Shown here one piece after another: positions 1-9,419 of a DNA stretch of 64,000 nt (positions are counted from its first letter, which is position 1; every line of letters starts with the position of its first letter). The DNA is from Alteromonadaceae bacterium 2753L.S.0a.02 (GTDB taxonomy: Bacteria > Pseudomonadota > Gammaproteobacteria > Pseudomonadales > Cellvibrionaceae), in NCBI GenBank assembly GCA_007827375.1, contig VISH01000002.1, forward strand, positions 4,241,001 to 4,305,000. The letters run 5' to 3'. A program made the position numbers and the translations under genes. A model generated the notes under the pieces. It ran no database searches. It was not told the DNA's origin and worked only from the letters and a program-made list of their open reading frames with translations.

Positions 1-627
1 TAAAAGTTTTTCAAGGTTATCTTCCAACCAGTTAAAAAACGATACGTCCGCTATGAGACCATATTTGATGACCTCAGCAATACCGGCGATTAATTCTCGT
101 TCTGGAAGGGTTTCAAGCACCTGCGTATCTATGACCACTGATCGGGGCTGAAAAAAGGCGCCAATCATATTTTTGCCGAGCGGATGATTCACACCGGTTT
201 TGCCGCCAACAGACGAGTCAACCTGTGATAGTAGCGTCGTTGGCACCTGCACAAAGTTAACACCACGCTGATAGCAAGCTGCCGCAAATCCCGCCATGTC
301 GCCGATAACTCCACCGCCAAGCGCGACCAAAGTTGTTTTGCGATTGTGTTTTTTTTCAAGCAGCGCATCAAATATCAGATTTAGCGTAGTGAGATTTTTG
401 AATTGCTCACCATCGGGAAGTACCACTTCATCAACTTTTGAAAACGCCCCCAACGCTTTTCTAACAGTTGTCATGTACAACGGTGCTACGGTTGTGTTAC
501 TCACCACCATCACCTGATCAGTGGCAACATAGCGCTCGAAAAATTCCTCTGTACCAAGAATTCCGTCACCGATGAAAATGGGGTAGCTACGCTCGCCTAA
601 ATCGAGATTGAGAGTTCGTACTGACAT
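1..627 (-). CDS. aroB: 3-dehydroquinate synthase AroB (partial, C-terminus off the window)
   Basis: AroB converts DAHP to 3-dehydroquinate, the second step of the shikimate pathway, using NAD and a divalent metal. The 209 visible codons start at ATG 627 (MSVRTLNLDLGERSYPIFIG) and contain the glycine-rich NAD-binding stretch LGGGVIGDMAGFAA and the family signature QVPTTLLSQVDSSVGGKTGV followed by HPLGKNMIGAFFQP. The frame is open to base 1, so only the N-terminal nucleotide-binding half plus the start of the C-terminal domain is seen; the metal-binding histidines lie outside. It is 92 nt downstream of aroK in the same direction, the usual aroK-aroB order after pilMNOPQ. Identification is firm. 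Confidence 0.95.
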   Translation of the reverse strand, partial: MSVRTLNLDLGERSYPIFIGDGILGTEEFFERYVATDQVMVVSNTTVAPLYMTTVRKALGAFSKVDEVVLPDGEQFKNLTTLNLIFDALLEKKHNRKTTLVALGGGVIGDMAGFAAACYQRGVNFVQVPTTLLSQVDSSVGGKTGVNHPLGKNMIGAFFQPRSVVIDTQVLETLPERELIAGIAEVIKYGLIADVSFFNWLEDNLEKLL

Positions 628-719
628 AATGACCTGGGTGTGTGGGAGTGTTTATTGGCATTGTATAGAAGAACAAAACGCCCGGCACGCATTAAGCCAC
701 GGAGATTGATAGATCGCGC

Positions 720-1241
720 CTAAAGCACCCCTTCGCGCGAAAGGTAGTCGTGAATATTTTGCACAACGAATTTTGGACTACGTCCATCAGTAACTAAGAC
801 ATAATCCGCCACATCGCGATACAGGGGATCTCGCGTGTTGAACAGTTCGACAATTTTGGAGCGGGGGTCGTCCACTTGCAGCAGAGGTCTTTTTTTGTCT
901 TTATAAGTTCGATTGACCAACTGTTCGATACTCGCAGTGAGGTAAACCACGGTTCCCGAAGATTTTAAAAGCTCGCGATTTTCCGCTCGAACAACTATGC
1001 CGCCACCAGTGGCAATGATTGCATCTTCCGCATGAGTGAGATCTTTCAGCACATTGGTTTCGCGGTCCCTAAACCCCGTTTCCCCTTCCACGTCAAAAAT
1101 CCAGGGAATATCTGCACCGGTGCGAGACTCAATCACCTGATCGGTATCGAGGAAGGCCGCGCTCAAGCGTTGTGCAAGCATACGGCCAATGGTAGATTTG
1201 CCGGCCCCCATGGGGCCGACCAGAAATACGGGGTGGAGCAC
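720..1241 (-). CDS. aroK: Shikimate kinase
   Basis: ATP-dependent 3-phosphorylation of shikimate, fifth step of the shikimate pathway, cytoplasmic. The 173-residue protein has the usual family length. The Walker A P-loop GPMGAGKST is at residues 9-17, the shikimate-binding DTD at about 32-34, Arg near 58 and the GGG motif (IIATGGGIV) near 78-82, and the lid arginine region KDKKRPLL follows. It starts 2 nt after the pilQ stop, so it is probably translated from the pil transcript as well as feeding aroB downstream. Confidence 0.95.
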   Translation of the reverse strand: MLHPVFLVGPMGAGKSTIGRMLAQRLSAAFLDTDQVIESRTGADIPWIFDVEGETGFRDRETNVLKDLTHAEDAIIATGGGIVVRAENRELLKSSGTVVYLTASIEQLVNRTYKDKKRPLLQVDDPRSKIVELFNTRDPLYRDVADYVLVTDGRSPKFVVQNIHDYLSREGVL

Positions 1242-1243
1242 AA

Positions 1244-3421
1244 CTACTCAATAAAGTCAGAGTTCATGATGCGGGGGGTAATAAAGATAAGCAGTTCGCG
1301 CTTGTCTTCCTGACTAATATCGTATCTAAATAATCGGCCTAGCAATGGGATGTCACCTAACAGAGGTACCTTCGATTCGCCCTTGCGTGTTTCAGTCGAA
1401 TAAATCCCGCCCAGCACAACGGTATCACCATCTGAAACCAACACCGACGTATCAAGGTGAGTGATATCAATGATTGGAACTCCGCTCTCCACGCCAGTCA
1501 CGGAATCCTGATCGATTTCCAGATCCATAATTATGCGGTTGTCCGGCGTAATTTGCGGGGTGACGTCCAAACGTAACACAACCTCTTTAAACGAAACTGT
1601 AGTACCACCACTGGCAGATTCTTCCTGAAATGGCACCTCTGTACCTGACTGGATAGACGCTTGTTGCTTGTCCCCTGTGATAACTTTTGGTTGTGAAACT
1701 ATTTCTGCGAAGCCCGAGTCCTGCAGTGCAGACAACTCCATACCAATCATAAAATTGTTACTTATCACGTTCCAAGCGAAAGAACCAACGGGATTGAACA
1801 CGCCAAGATCTACAAATGTGTTTTGCGGAAAGGAATGAGCACTGTCTGCTTCGCCATCACCATCAGAATCTGTAAACGCTCCCGTGATGCCCCGTTCTTC
1901 TGCGTAAACACTTTCTAGAGAACCAGTGAATTCGTGTATATGACTTCCAGAGCGGCTAGTTTCCACCGCATCACCCGCGATTCTAAAACCAAGCTCTTTA
2001 CGGAAATCAGTATTGGCGATAACAATGCGCGCTTCAATCATTACTTGGCGTACTGGAATGTCTATGCGGTCCACTAATTGTTTGAACTGATCTATCTTTT
2101 CTTCTGTATCCGTTAGGATAATTGAATTGGTACGCTCATCTACAATGGCTTGCCCACGATCAGACAGGATACTTCCCGTGGAATTGCGTTCCGAGCCAGA
2201 ACTTCCACCACCACCAGTTCCACCACCAGAACCATTTGATCCCTGATCCATAAATAGGTTGAATAATTCTCTGGCGTTTGCGTAGCGAATTCGAATGTAT
2301 TCAGTGCGTAGTGGTGCCAGCTCCTGAAGCTGCTTCTTGGTTTCAATTTCCTGCTTTTCCCGCTCGGCTATCTCTGCGGCAGGCGCTACCATCAATACGT
2401 TACCAACTTGGCGCTTGTCCAAGCCTTTGGTTTTTAATACCAAATCCAAGGCTTGATCCCAGGGAACATTATCAAGCCTAAGAGTAATACTTCCCGACAC
2501 CGTGTCTGAAGCCACCAAGTTCAGTTCGGTAAAGTCTGCGATTAATTGCAGCACCGAGCGAACCTGAATATCCTGAAAATTCAGCGATAATCGCTCACCA
2601 GTGTAAGCGAAAGCTTTTTTCTTCTCTTCGATCTCTTGGCGAGTCAAAGGCTTCACACTAATAACATATTCGTTATCAGCCTGATAAGCCAGATAATCAT
2701 AATCACCCGACGCATCAATCTCCATTAGCGCCGCATTACCTTCGGTTCCAGAAGAAATCATGCTAACCGGTGTTGCGAAATCAACCACGTCGAGCTTGCG
2801 GCGCATTTCTGAAGGCAGGTTAGTATCCATAAAGCGGACAGAAACACCCGATGACACCTCTTGCACATCAATACTGATATTCGGGTTCGACAAGGTAACA
2901 ATCACCTTGCCTTCTCCAGATTCACCACGCCTAAAATCGATATTGCGGATTACAGAACCTGAATCGTTTGCGAATGATTGACTCGACCCAGAAATCTGAC
3001 CGGTATCAACCACACTGTCTCGCTCAGAATAACCAATGCCTGAGGATTCCTGTCCAATCTCTACAATGAGCGAATTACCATCAACGCGCGATGTAAAAGG
3101 TACCAAATTGTTTAAATTGACAATGAGGCGGGTTCTACCCCCGCCGGCCACAACAACCGCGCTGGAAACTTCCCCGACAGACATGGGATATTTCTTTTGT
3201 GACAAGGCGTTGTCGACTTCTGCGAAGTCCAAAACTATGCGGGCAGGTTGATCAATGGTGTATCCCTGCGGTTCGACCACATTCCCCTCGAAACTTAATC
3301 GTAGTTCAGCGCGCTCCCCCGGCAACTCCGAAAAGGAGATGTCCGTTAAGCTACTCGCGTTTACCGTGCCTGATAAAACCAGTGCACCAATGAGTAGGAT
3401 TTTTACTTTGTTTTTTAACAT
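1244..3421 (-). CDS. pilQ: Type IV pilus outer-membrane secretin PilQ
   Basis: Forms the outer-membrane ring through which the type IV pilus exits. It is 725 residues with an N-terminal signal peptide (KNKVKILLIGALVLSGTVNA). Two AMIN domains (about residues 25-130 and 155-260) would bind peptidoglycan. An STN/N0 domain (about 285-340, LNFQDIQVRSVLQLIADFT) follows, then an N1 domain containing a Gly/Ser-rich loop near residues 395-415, and a C-terminal secretin barrel (about 560-720) with the signature VLGGIYSTET and PLLGDIPLLGRLF. It is last of the five pil genes, 4 nt after pilP. Identification is firm by domain order and synteny. Confidence 0.96.
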   Translation of the reverse strand: MLKNKVKILLIGALVLSGTVNASSLTDISFSELPGERAELRLSFEGNVVEPQGYTIDQPARIVLDFAEVDNALSQKKYPMSVGEVSSAVVVAGGGRTRLIVNLNNLVPFTSRVDGNSLIVEIGQESSGIGYSERDSVVDTGQISGSSQSFANDSGSVIRNIDFRRGESGEGKVIVTLSNPNISIDVQEVSSGVSVRFMDTNLPSEMRRKLDVVDFATPVSMISSGTEGNAALMEIDASGDYDYLAYQADNEYVISVKPLTRQEIEEKKKAFAYTGERLSLNFQDIQVRSVLQLIADFTELNLVASDTVSGSITLRLDNVPWDQALDLVLKTKGLDKRQVGNVLMVAPAAEIAEREKQEIETKKQLQELAPLRTEYIRIRYANARELFNLFMDQGSNGSGGGTGGGGSSGSERNSTGSILSDRGQAIVDERTNSIILTDTEEKIDQFKQLVDRIDIPVRQVMIEARIVIANTDFRKELGFRIAGDAVETSRSGSHIHEFTGSLESVYAEERGITGAFTDSDGDGEADSAHSFPQNTFVDLGVFNPVGSFAWNVISNNFMIGMELSALQDSGFAEIVSQPKVITGDKQQASIQSGTEVPFQEESASGGTTVSFKEVVLRLDVTPQITPDNRIIMDLEIDQDSVTGVESGVPIIDITHLDTSVLVSDGDTVVLGGIYSTETRKGESKVPLLGDIPLLGRLFRYDISQEDKRELLIFITPRIMNSDFIE

Positions 3422-3425
3422 GTGA

Positions 3426-3956
3426 TTATTCCTTCTCGGATAAAGCGAGAACGCTTGGTCGTTCTACCCAGCCATCAAGACCATCGGATACGATTTCTAC
3501 AATTTCGATTTTTGCTTCAGTAGTTTCGACAATTTTGCCGTGATTTTTCCCGATATAATTGCCATCGGTAACCCAGTTGATCATGCCCGCTTGATCACGG
3601 ATCAAAGCCCACAAAGTACCGCCCTTTTTAAGCGTGCCAACCATCTGCAAAGAGGTCAAATCGAAACCTTCAAGGTATTCTTTTTCGCGATTGAAGTCCG
3701 GCTTAACATCACTGCCGGATTGGGCATAAATACGCCTTTCAACATCCACAGGCAAATCGAACGGACTTCTTAACCTGGCGGCACTGTATACAAACGCCTC
3801 ATAAGGTCGAAATGAGGGCAGTGGCTCAATCGCACCAGCGGGGCGCTTTTTAACCTCATTTATGTAGGCTCGCAAATCGGAATCATCGCTAAAATCACAC
3901 CCCCCCAGGAGTAGTAAGGTAGCGATTAATACTGTAATTCTACGTGTATAAATCAT
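3426..3956 (-). CDS. pilP: Type IV pilus lipoprotein PilP
   Basis: Inner-membrane-anchored lipoprotein that links the PilN/PilO dimer to the PilQ N0 domain. The 176 residues start with a lipoprotein signal peptide ending in the lipobox LLGGC (Cys20). The extended region with RRIYAQSG and the C-terminal beta domain (YLEGFDLTSLQMVGTLKKGG) are typical of PilP. The ATG overlaps the pilO stop (TAATG), which suggests translational coupling. Length matches the family (about 175). Confidence 0.94.
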   Translation of the reverse strand: MIYTRRITVLIATLLLLGGCDFSDDSDLRAYINEVKKRPAGAIEPLPSFRPYEAFVYSAARLRSPFDLPVDVERRIYAQSGSDVKPDFNREKEYLEGFDLTSLQMVGTLKKGGTLWALIRDQAGMINWVTDGNYIGKNHGKIVETTEAKIEIVEIVSDGLDGWVERPSVLALSEKE

Positions 3957-4591
3957 TACTGTTCTTCCTGGGACTTATAGCGGTAGGTTTTCGCAATGAT
4001 ATCCATATTAAGCGGGCTATTTGAAGCCGCACCCTTACCAGGGTTTGACTTAACAATTTGGAAATCATGCAGAGTCACAATTCGTGGCATGCCTGCGATA
4101 CCGCTTACAAAGGCACCAAATTCATGGTAACCACCGGAAACCTTGATTTTGATGGGCAATTCAATGTGAAACTCTGTTGAAACTTCGTCCTGAAGCGCAA
4201 TACTGTCTATGGACAGGCGACTTTCCACACCTTTATCATCTATATCTTCCAGCAATCCAGGCACTTCCGTGTCGGTTGGCAATCTGGACACCAGAGCGCC
4301 AAATGATTCTTCCATTTCCTTCATCTGCGCGCGATACCTATCCAGGTTTGCCGCCTCATACGCCTTCTGCTCGAAAGACTGCTTTAAAGTCACCTCTTTC
4401 TGTTTAACAACTTCAAGCTCGCGATTCTTTTCTTTGACCATGAAGAAATAACCCGCAACAATAATCGCTGTTGCAGCCAACGCTGACAGAATTATCCGCA
4501 CAGCCACAGGCCAAACACCCACACGATCCCAATCGACATCATTGATATCGAAATTCTGAAGCTGCTCCATCATTTTGTTCAAATCGGCCAT
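3956..4591 (-). CDS. pilO: Type IV pilus inner-membrane protein PilO
   Basis: Forms the periplasmic alignment subcomplex with PilN and PilP. The 211-residue protein has a cytoplasmic N-terminus, one membrane helix at about residues 31-51 (IILSALAATAIIVAGYFFMV), a periplasmic coiled coil (about 55-100) and a C-terminal ferredoxin-like region ending near KTYRYKSQEEQ. A clear ribosome-binding site AGGAG precedes ATG 4591. It lies 1 nt after the pilN stop. Confidence 0.94.
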   Translation of the reverse strand: MADLNKMMEQLQNFDINDVDWDRVGVWPVAVRIILSALAATAIIVAGYFFMVKEKNRELEVVKQKEVTLKQSFEQKAYEAANLDRYRAQMKEMEESFGALVSRLPTDTEVPGLLEDIDDKGVESRLSIDSIALQDEVSTEFHIELPIKIKVSGGYHEFGAFVSGIAGMPRIVTLHDFQIVKSNPGKGAASNSPLNMDIIAKTYRYKSQEEQ

Positions 4592-4592
4592 G

Positions 4593-5159
4593 CTATTTTT
4601 TCTCCTCAGCTTCAGACTCAGGAAGCACGGCTAGTAATTCCATTTTAAAAGTGCTGGCCTGCTCACCATTTTCCGGTGATGCAACCACTGATCGCAGGTT
4701 GGGGTCGGAAAACCATTCTGACTCATCCAACTGACGCATGAAGGTTGATACCCGATTATTGGACTCGCTCACACCATCGATAAATATCCGATCACCACTT
4801 TTTGATAGCGAGGTTACAAACACACCATCTGGTACGGCGCGCGCGAATTCATCAAAATAATGCACGATAATAGAACGCTTACCTTCAAGGTCTTGAATCA
4901 CCTTCATGCGATCGAGCAATTCGCGACGTTTTTTCTTAAGATCCTTAATCTCCGCAACTTGCTTTTGCAGCAGATTAATCTCATTCTGGAGCGTATTGTT
5001 GCGCGTATTTTGCGAAGCAATTGCACTGTCAACAGTCTGAATCCATAGGTAAGCTGCGCCTACTGCCAGTAAACACACGCCTCCCAGTTGGGTAAGAAAT
5101 TCTTTTTTCTTTTCGCGGCGGTATTCCTCGCGCCACGGTAAGAGGTTAATCTGAGCCAT
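4593..5159 (-). CDS. pilN: Type IV pilus inner-membrane protein PilN
   Basis: The start chosen is ATG 5159, giving MAQINLLPWREEYRREKKK, the highly conserved PilN N-terminus that binds PilM. An in-frame TTG 9 nt upstream would add three residues but sits too close to the AGGAG site. The 188 residues have one membrane helix (about 24-42), a coiled coil (about 45-90) and a periplasmic domain that pairs with PilO. The gene starts 1 nt after the pilM stop. Confidence 0.94.
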   Translation of the reverse strand: MAQINLLPWREEYRREKKKEFLTQLGGVCLLAVGAAYLWIQTVDSAIASQNTRNNTLQNEINLLQKQVAEIKDLKKKRRELLDRMKVIQDLEGKRSIIVHYFDEFARAVPDGVFVTSLSKSGDRIFIDGVSESNNRVSTFMRQLDESEWFSDPNLRSVVASPENGEQASTFKMELLAVLPESEAEEKK

Positions 5160-5160
5160 G

Positions 5161-6228
5161 TTATACAAAGCTCCTTAAAGCCAAACCAGTGGCAATCATG
5201 AGTGAAGGGGCATCGTTCGTTAACGCAGTAGCATTTACACGCGACGATACCGCCATATTGGCAAAGGGGTTTGCGACTGAGGCCGATGTGCCGAGTTTTT
5301 CTTCGATCAAACCCGCCAGCCCTGTAAGCGACGCAACGCCGCCGGCCAGAACGATATGATCGACATCGTTGTATTGACTGGATGAAAAAAAGAATTGCAG
5401 TGAGCGGGTAACTTGCTGAACCACTGCGTCTTTGAAAGGCTCTAGTACTTCAGGTTCGTAATCGTCGGGCAAGCCACCCTGCTTCTTCGCGAGACCAGCC
5501 TCCTCAGTCGACAACCCGTAACGGCGTTGAATTTCTTCTGTTAACTGTTTGCCACCGAACAGCTGTTCACGCGTGTAGATCGTTTTGCCATCCACCAGAA
5601 CACTGAGCGTTGTCATGGTGGCACCAATGTCAACAATGGCAACCACTTGCTCTTCTTGGTCTTCGAGTTGCTCCTGAACCAAACCAAAAGCACGCTCCAT
5701 AGTGTAAGCTTCGACATCCACTACCCTAGCCCGCAAGTCGGCCAGTTCCAGCATGGAAGCACGGATATCAACATTTTCACGGCGACAGGCGGCGAGCAAT
5801 ACTTCGATTTGATCAGGGTTTTTGGCAGAAGGCCCAAGAATATCAAAATCGATGGCTACTTCTTCGAGCGGATATGGGATGTACTGATCGGCTTCCAGGG
5901 ATATTTGCGATTCCAGAGCTTCTTCGCTCAAATCACCAGGCATTTCAATGACCTTGGTAATTACCGAGGAACCTGGCACGGCGACGGCACACTCTTTGAT
6001 TTTGGTTCTGGAAGACTGTACGACGGCCTTGATTGCCTGAGCAACAGCCTCCACATCATTGATGTTTTTCTCAACAACCGCATTGGGCGGCAGAGCGCGG
6101 ACAGCATAGTTCTCGACCCTGTAGCCATTGCCCTGCTGGCTGAATTCCAACAACTTTACGGTTGTCGAACTGACATCCAGACCGAGCACGGGTTTCTTTT
6201 TTTTGTCGAACAAACTGAGAATACCCAT
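5161..6228 (-). CDS. pilM: Type IV pilus actin-like ATPase PilM
   Basis: Cytoplasmic actin/FtsA-like protein that docks onto the PilN N-terminus and connects the pilus motor to the alignment complex. It has 355 residues, the usual length. The N-terminal phosphate 1 motif LGLDVSSTTVKLLEF (about 15-29), the second phosphate loop IVDIGATMTTL (about 198-208) and the adenosine motif VLAGGVASLTGL (about 294-305) are all present. It is first of pilMNOPQ and sits under a good sigma70-type promoter at 6265-6292. Confidence 0.95.
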   Translation of the reverse strand: MGILSLFDKKKKPVLGLDVSSTTVKLLEFSQQGNGYRVENYAVRALPPNAVVEKNINDVEAVAQAIKAVVQSSRTKIKECAVAVPGSSVITKVIEMPGDLSEEALESQISLEADQYIPYPLEEVAIDFDILGPSAKNPDQIEVLLAACRRENVDIRASMLELADLRARVVDVEAYTMERAFGLVQEQLEDQEEQVVAIVDIGATMTTLSVLVDGKTIYTREQLFGGKQLTEEIQRRYGLSTEEAGLAKKQGGLPDDYEPEVLEPFKDAVVQQVTRSLQFFFSSSQYNDVDHIVLAGGVASLTGLAGLIEEKLGTSASVANPFANMAVSSRVNATALTNDAPSLMIATGLALRSFV

Positions 6229-6264
6229 TTTTCTATCTATATCCGCAACTTAGGTTATGTTTAT

Positions 6265-6292
6265 GTTATAGCACTTTAAGTATAGGCTGCAA
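6265..6292 (-). promoter_or_regulatory. Sigma70-type promoter for pilMNOPQ
   Basis: Read on the minus strand: TTGCAG (6292-6287), a 16-bp spacer and TATAAC (6270-6265). It lies 36 nt upstream of the pilM ATG, in the divergent pilM/ponA region. Called by pattern only. Confidence 0.5.
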
Positions 6293-6327
6293 CTGGATAC
6301 TGCATAGGTAAAGTGTGAAAAAGGTCT

Positions 6328-6333
6328 TATAAT
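6328..6333 (+). promoter_or_regulatory. Possible -10 element for ponA
   Basis: A perfect TATAAT lies 50 nt upstream of the ponA ATG. No good -35 hexamer is seen at 16-18 bp, so this is only a candidate. Confidence 0.3.
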
Positions 6334-6382
6334 GACGAAACCCATCCCAAACTGGCCCCTTATTCTGAATTACAATACTTAG

Positions 6383-8974
6383 ATGAACTTTAAGAAGCCC
6401 TATTTTATAGTAGCTTTGTGGCTACTTTTGGCCGGTATCGGCACTACCATGTGTGTACTTGCCGGCATGTACCTATATCTCAGCCCCCAGCTTCCCCCAG
6501 TCGATATTCTGCGTGAAGTCAAACTCCAAACGCCTCTCAGGGTCTATTCCAGCGACAATAAGCTGATCGCAGAATTTGGCGAAAAACGCCGAACGCCCGT
6601 TATATTTAGCGAAATCCCTACCACCTACGTCGACGCGCTACTCGCCGCCGAAGATGACGACTTCTTTGAGCATAGTGGGGTTTCCATTAAAGGGTTAATG
6701 CGTGCCGCCACACAGCTGATCACTACGGGTCGACGCGCTTCTGGCGGCAGCACTATCACCATGCAGGTGGCCAGAAATTACTATCTTTCTCGTCGTAAAA
6801 CCTTTGCTCGCAAATTCAATGAAATTTTATTGGCATTGCGAATAGAACAGGAATTAAGTAAAGAAGAAATTCTCGAACTGTACGTGAACGTAATATTCCT
6901 GGGTAATCGTGCCTACGGTATTAAAGCGGCAAGTCAAGTGTATTACGGGAAACCCCTTAATCAACTTAGTCTAGCCCAAATCGCTATGATAGCTGGTCTT
7001 CCTAAAGGCCCCTCGACAATGAACCCCATCGCCAACCCCAGTCGTGCCGTCGAGCGACGCAACTGGATTTTGGGGCGCATGCTGTACTTGGAAAAAATCA
7101 ACGAAGCCGAGTATGAAGACGCAATTGCAGAACCGGTCACTGCGGAATACCACAGCAGTATCGTCGATGTGAATGCGCCCTATGTTGCAGAAATGGCTCG
7201 TTCGAAAGCCATCGAACTATATGGCCTGGATTCCTACACCGAGGGATATAAGGTTTATACGACTATCGACAGTAAACTGCAAAACAAAGCCCAGCAGGCC
7301 ATTATTGACGGTTTGATGACCTATGACAAAAGACATGGTTACCGTGGTCCCGAACAACAGTGGGAACCGCTACCAGATCTCGTTCAACCAGAGACACCCA
7401 CACCCACTTCAGATGCAGCCAAATCACCGGAAACCAAGGTAGCTAATGCGATCGACTACAGCAGCATCGACCTTAGCGAGTGGCTGGAAAAACTGGGCGT
7501 AATTCCAGAGTATGGTGGACTGCGCCCGGCTGTTGTCATCGGCGTCTCTGAACAGCAAGCTACTGCGCTACTGGCGAATGGCGAACAAATTACGCTTTCA
7601 TGGAAACAAGGGCTCTCGGATGCCGTCCCCTATATAAATGAAAGCGTTGTAGGCTCGAAACCAAATGCCGCGGACGACATAGTCGCAATTGGCGATGTTG
7701 TGCGAATTCGAGATGGAGAGGAAGGCCCACTTCTCGCACAAATTCCCGAAGCACAAGCCGCTTTGGTTTCACTAGCTCCCGACAACGGTGCTATCCGTTC
7801 TCTGGTTGGTGGCTTTGACTTCAACCAAAGCCACTTCAATCGCGCAACACAAGCGAAAAGACAGCCTGGTTCCAACTTCAAACCCTTTATTTACACTTCG
7901 GCGTTGGAAAATGGCATGACGGCTGCGACGATTATTAATGACGCCCCGTTTGTAGTAGAAGACGCCACACTCGAAAGCACCTGGCGCCCACAAAACGATG
8001 GAGGGCGCTTTGATGGACCAACTCGACTGCGTCGCGCACTCTATCGCTCCAGAAATCTGGTGTCGGTGCGCATTTTACGAGAAATAGGCATATCAACTGC
8101 GATTAGCGGAATGTCTCGATTCGGCTTCAACGAAGCAGAACTACCCCGAGACCTTTCCCTGGCCCTGGGTAGTCAGGGACTGACACCACTGGAGGTGGCA
8201 ACAGGCTACGCGGTGTTTGCCAACGGCGGTTACAAGATTCGCCCCTACCTTATCGAACGTATTGTTGATAACGACGGCGATGTTGTATTTGAAGCCATGC
8301 CAGAAACAGTTTGTCGCGACTGCGATACGGTAGAACTCGCTCAAGTGGAGACGCCTGACGAACCGGAAAATTATGAATCACTAAATTCACCATTCGAATT
8401 TAGTGGTGATGCCTTCGAACTGCCCTTCCCGATAAAACAACTACTCGGCGTACTTCAACCAGCCGATTACCCGCACGCAGACAAAGTCGTAGATGACCGC
8501 GTCGTATATATCATGAATTCGATTTTACGTGACGTCATTCGCAAAGGCACCGGAGTGCGCGCCAAAGCCCTGGGTCGAAGCGATCTTGCGGGAAAGACCG
8601 GCACCACGAACGGCCCTAACGATGCCTGGTTCACGGGCTTTAACACCCACCTTGTCACCACCACCTGGCTTGGCTTCGATCAATTTTCCCCCTTGGGTAA
8701 CCGCGAATACGGTGGCTCGGCAGCCTTGCCTATCTGGATAGATTTTATGCGCACCGCGCTCGAAGGGATTCCGGAAAAAGTACGACCGCAGCCTGAAGGT
8801 ATTGTAACGGTGCGTATCGACCCCGAAACGGGCCTACGAGCTAGAGCGGGTGACCCCGATGCAATTTTTGAAATATTTCGCGCTGAAAACACGCCACAGG
8901 AAGCTGGTGAAGACACGTCAGGGGTAACGTCACCTTACGACGATGAGGCGACCATTACCGAGGAATTATTTTAG
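6383..8974 (+). CDS. mrcA: Penicillin-binding protein 1A (bifunctional transglycosylase/transpeptidase)
   Basis: Class A PBP that polymerises glycan strands and cross-links stem peptides. It has 863 residues. A membrane anchor lies at about 9-31. The GT51 glycosyltransferase domain (about 55-235) carries AAEDDDFFEH, GGSTITMQVARN and ELYVNVIFLGNRAYGIKAA. An OB-type insert occupies roughly 310-450. The transpeptidase domain has the SxxK serine in PGSNFKPF (about residue 498), SRN in YRSRNLVSVR and KTG in LAGKTGTTNGPNDAWF. It is divergent from pilM, a position conserved in many gammaproteobacteria. Also called ponA. Confidence 0.95.
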   Translation: MNFKKPYFIVALWLLLAGIGTTMCVLAGMYLYLSPQLPPVDILREVKLQTPLRVYSSDNKLIAEFGEKRRTPVIFSEIPTTYVDALLAAEDDDFFEHSGVSIKGLMRAATQLITTGRRASGGSTITMQVARNYYLSRRKTFARKFNEILLALRIEQELSKEEILELYVNVIFLGNRAYGIKAASQVYYGKPLNQLSLAQIAMIAGLPKGPSTMNPIANPSRAVERRNWILGRMLYLEKINEAEYEDAIAEPVTAEYHSSIVDVNAPYVAEMARSKAIELYGLDSYTEGYKVYTTIDSKLQNKAQQAIIDGLMTYDKRHGYRGPEQQWEPLPDLVQPETPTPTSDAAKSPETKVANAIDYSSIDLSEWLEKLGVIPEYGGLRPAVVIGVSEQQATALLANGEQITLSWKQGLSDAVPYINESVVGSKPNAADDIVAIGDVVRIRDGEEGPLLAQIPEAQAALVSLAPDNGAIRSLVGGFDFNQSHFNRATQAKRQPGSNFKPFIYTSALENGMTAATIINDAPFVVEDATLESTWRPQNDGGRFDGPTRLRRALYRSRNLVSVRILREIGISTAISGMSRFGFNEAELPRDLSLALGSQGLTPLEVATGYAVFANGGYKIRPYLIERIVDNDGDVVFEAMPETVCRDCDTVELAQVETPDEPENYESLNSPFEFSGDAFELPFPIKQLLGVLQPADYPHADKVVDDRVVYIMNSILRDVIRKGTGVRAKALGRSDLAGKTGTTNGPNDAWFTGFNTHLVTTTWLGFDQFSPLGNREYGGSAALPIWIDFMRTALEGIPEKVRPQPEGIVTVRIDPETGLRARAGDPDAIFEIFRAENTPQEAGEDTSGVTSPYDDEATITEELF

Positions 8975-8980
8975 TTATGC

Positions 8981-9008
8981 TTGCAACGGCGGGCTTTTCT
9001 GGTAGTAT
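8981..9008 (+). promoter_or_regulatory. Sigma70-type promoter for rpmE
   Basis: TTGCAA (8981-8986), 16-bp spacer, TAGTAT (9003-9008). It gives a leader of about 105 nt before rpmE, long enough for autogenous control, though no specific element was recognised. Confidence 0.45.
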
Positions 9009-9122
9009 GCCGCCTCCAAAATCCCGGTACGCCGGTACAGTAGACTCTAAACAGCGCGGTTCCGTGCCAGACAAAAGATCGGGTGGCGGTTCCCTAATAG
9101 CCAGAAACGGCAAGAGGCAATC

Positions 9123-9332
9123 ATGAAAGCAGATATCCAACCCAAATACGGTGAAATGACCGCCACTTGCAGCTGCGGCAATGTAATCAAGACAAAATCC
9201 ACGCTCTCCAAAGACATCCATATTGATGTTTGCTCTGAGTGCCATCCGTTCTATACCGGCAAGCAGAAGGTCTTGGACAGTGGCGGCCGTATTGATCGCT
9301 TCAATAAGCGCTTTGCTCGTCGCGGCAAGTAA
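9123..9332 (+). CDS. rpmE: 50S ribosomal protein L31 (zinc-binding type)
   Basis: It has 69 residues, beginning MKADIQPKYGEMTATCSCGN. It keeps the paired cysteines CSCG (about 16-19) and CSEC (about 37-40), so it is the zinc-containing C+ form rather than the zinc-independent paralog RpmE2. The basic C-terminus DRFNKRFARRGK fits. It is monocistronic: its own promoter lies upstream and a strong intrinsic terminator 22 nt downstream. Confidence 0.95.
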   Translation: MKADIQPKYGEMTATCSCGNVIKTKSTLSKDIHIDVCSECHPFYTGKQKVLDSGGRIDRFNKRFARRGK

Positions 9333-9353
9333 TAGCCTCAAAATCACCCATAA

Positions 9354-9384
9354 AATACCCGCTTATCGCGGGTATTTTTGTTTT
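9354..9384 (+). terminator. Intrinsic terminator of rpmE
   Basis: Perfect 9-bp stem AATACCCGC / GCGGGTATT with loop TTATC, followed by a T-rich tail ending TTTTTGTTTT. Confidence 0.85.
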
Positions 9385-9419
9385 AGCTCACACCTCATCG
9401 GCGGGTGTATCATCTCCGC

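Noticed and set aside
6305..6333. Full sigma70 promoter for ponA
   Set aside because: TATAAT is perfect but no acceptable -35 lies at 16-18 bp; kept only as a -10 candidate.
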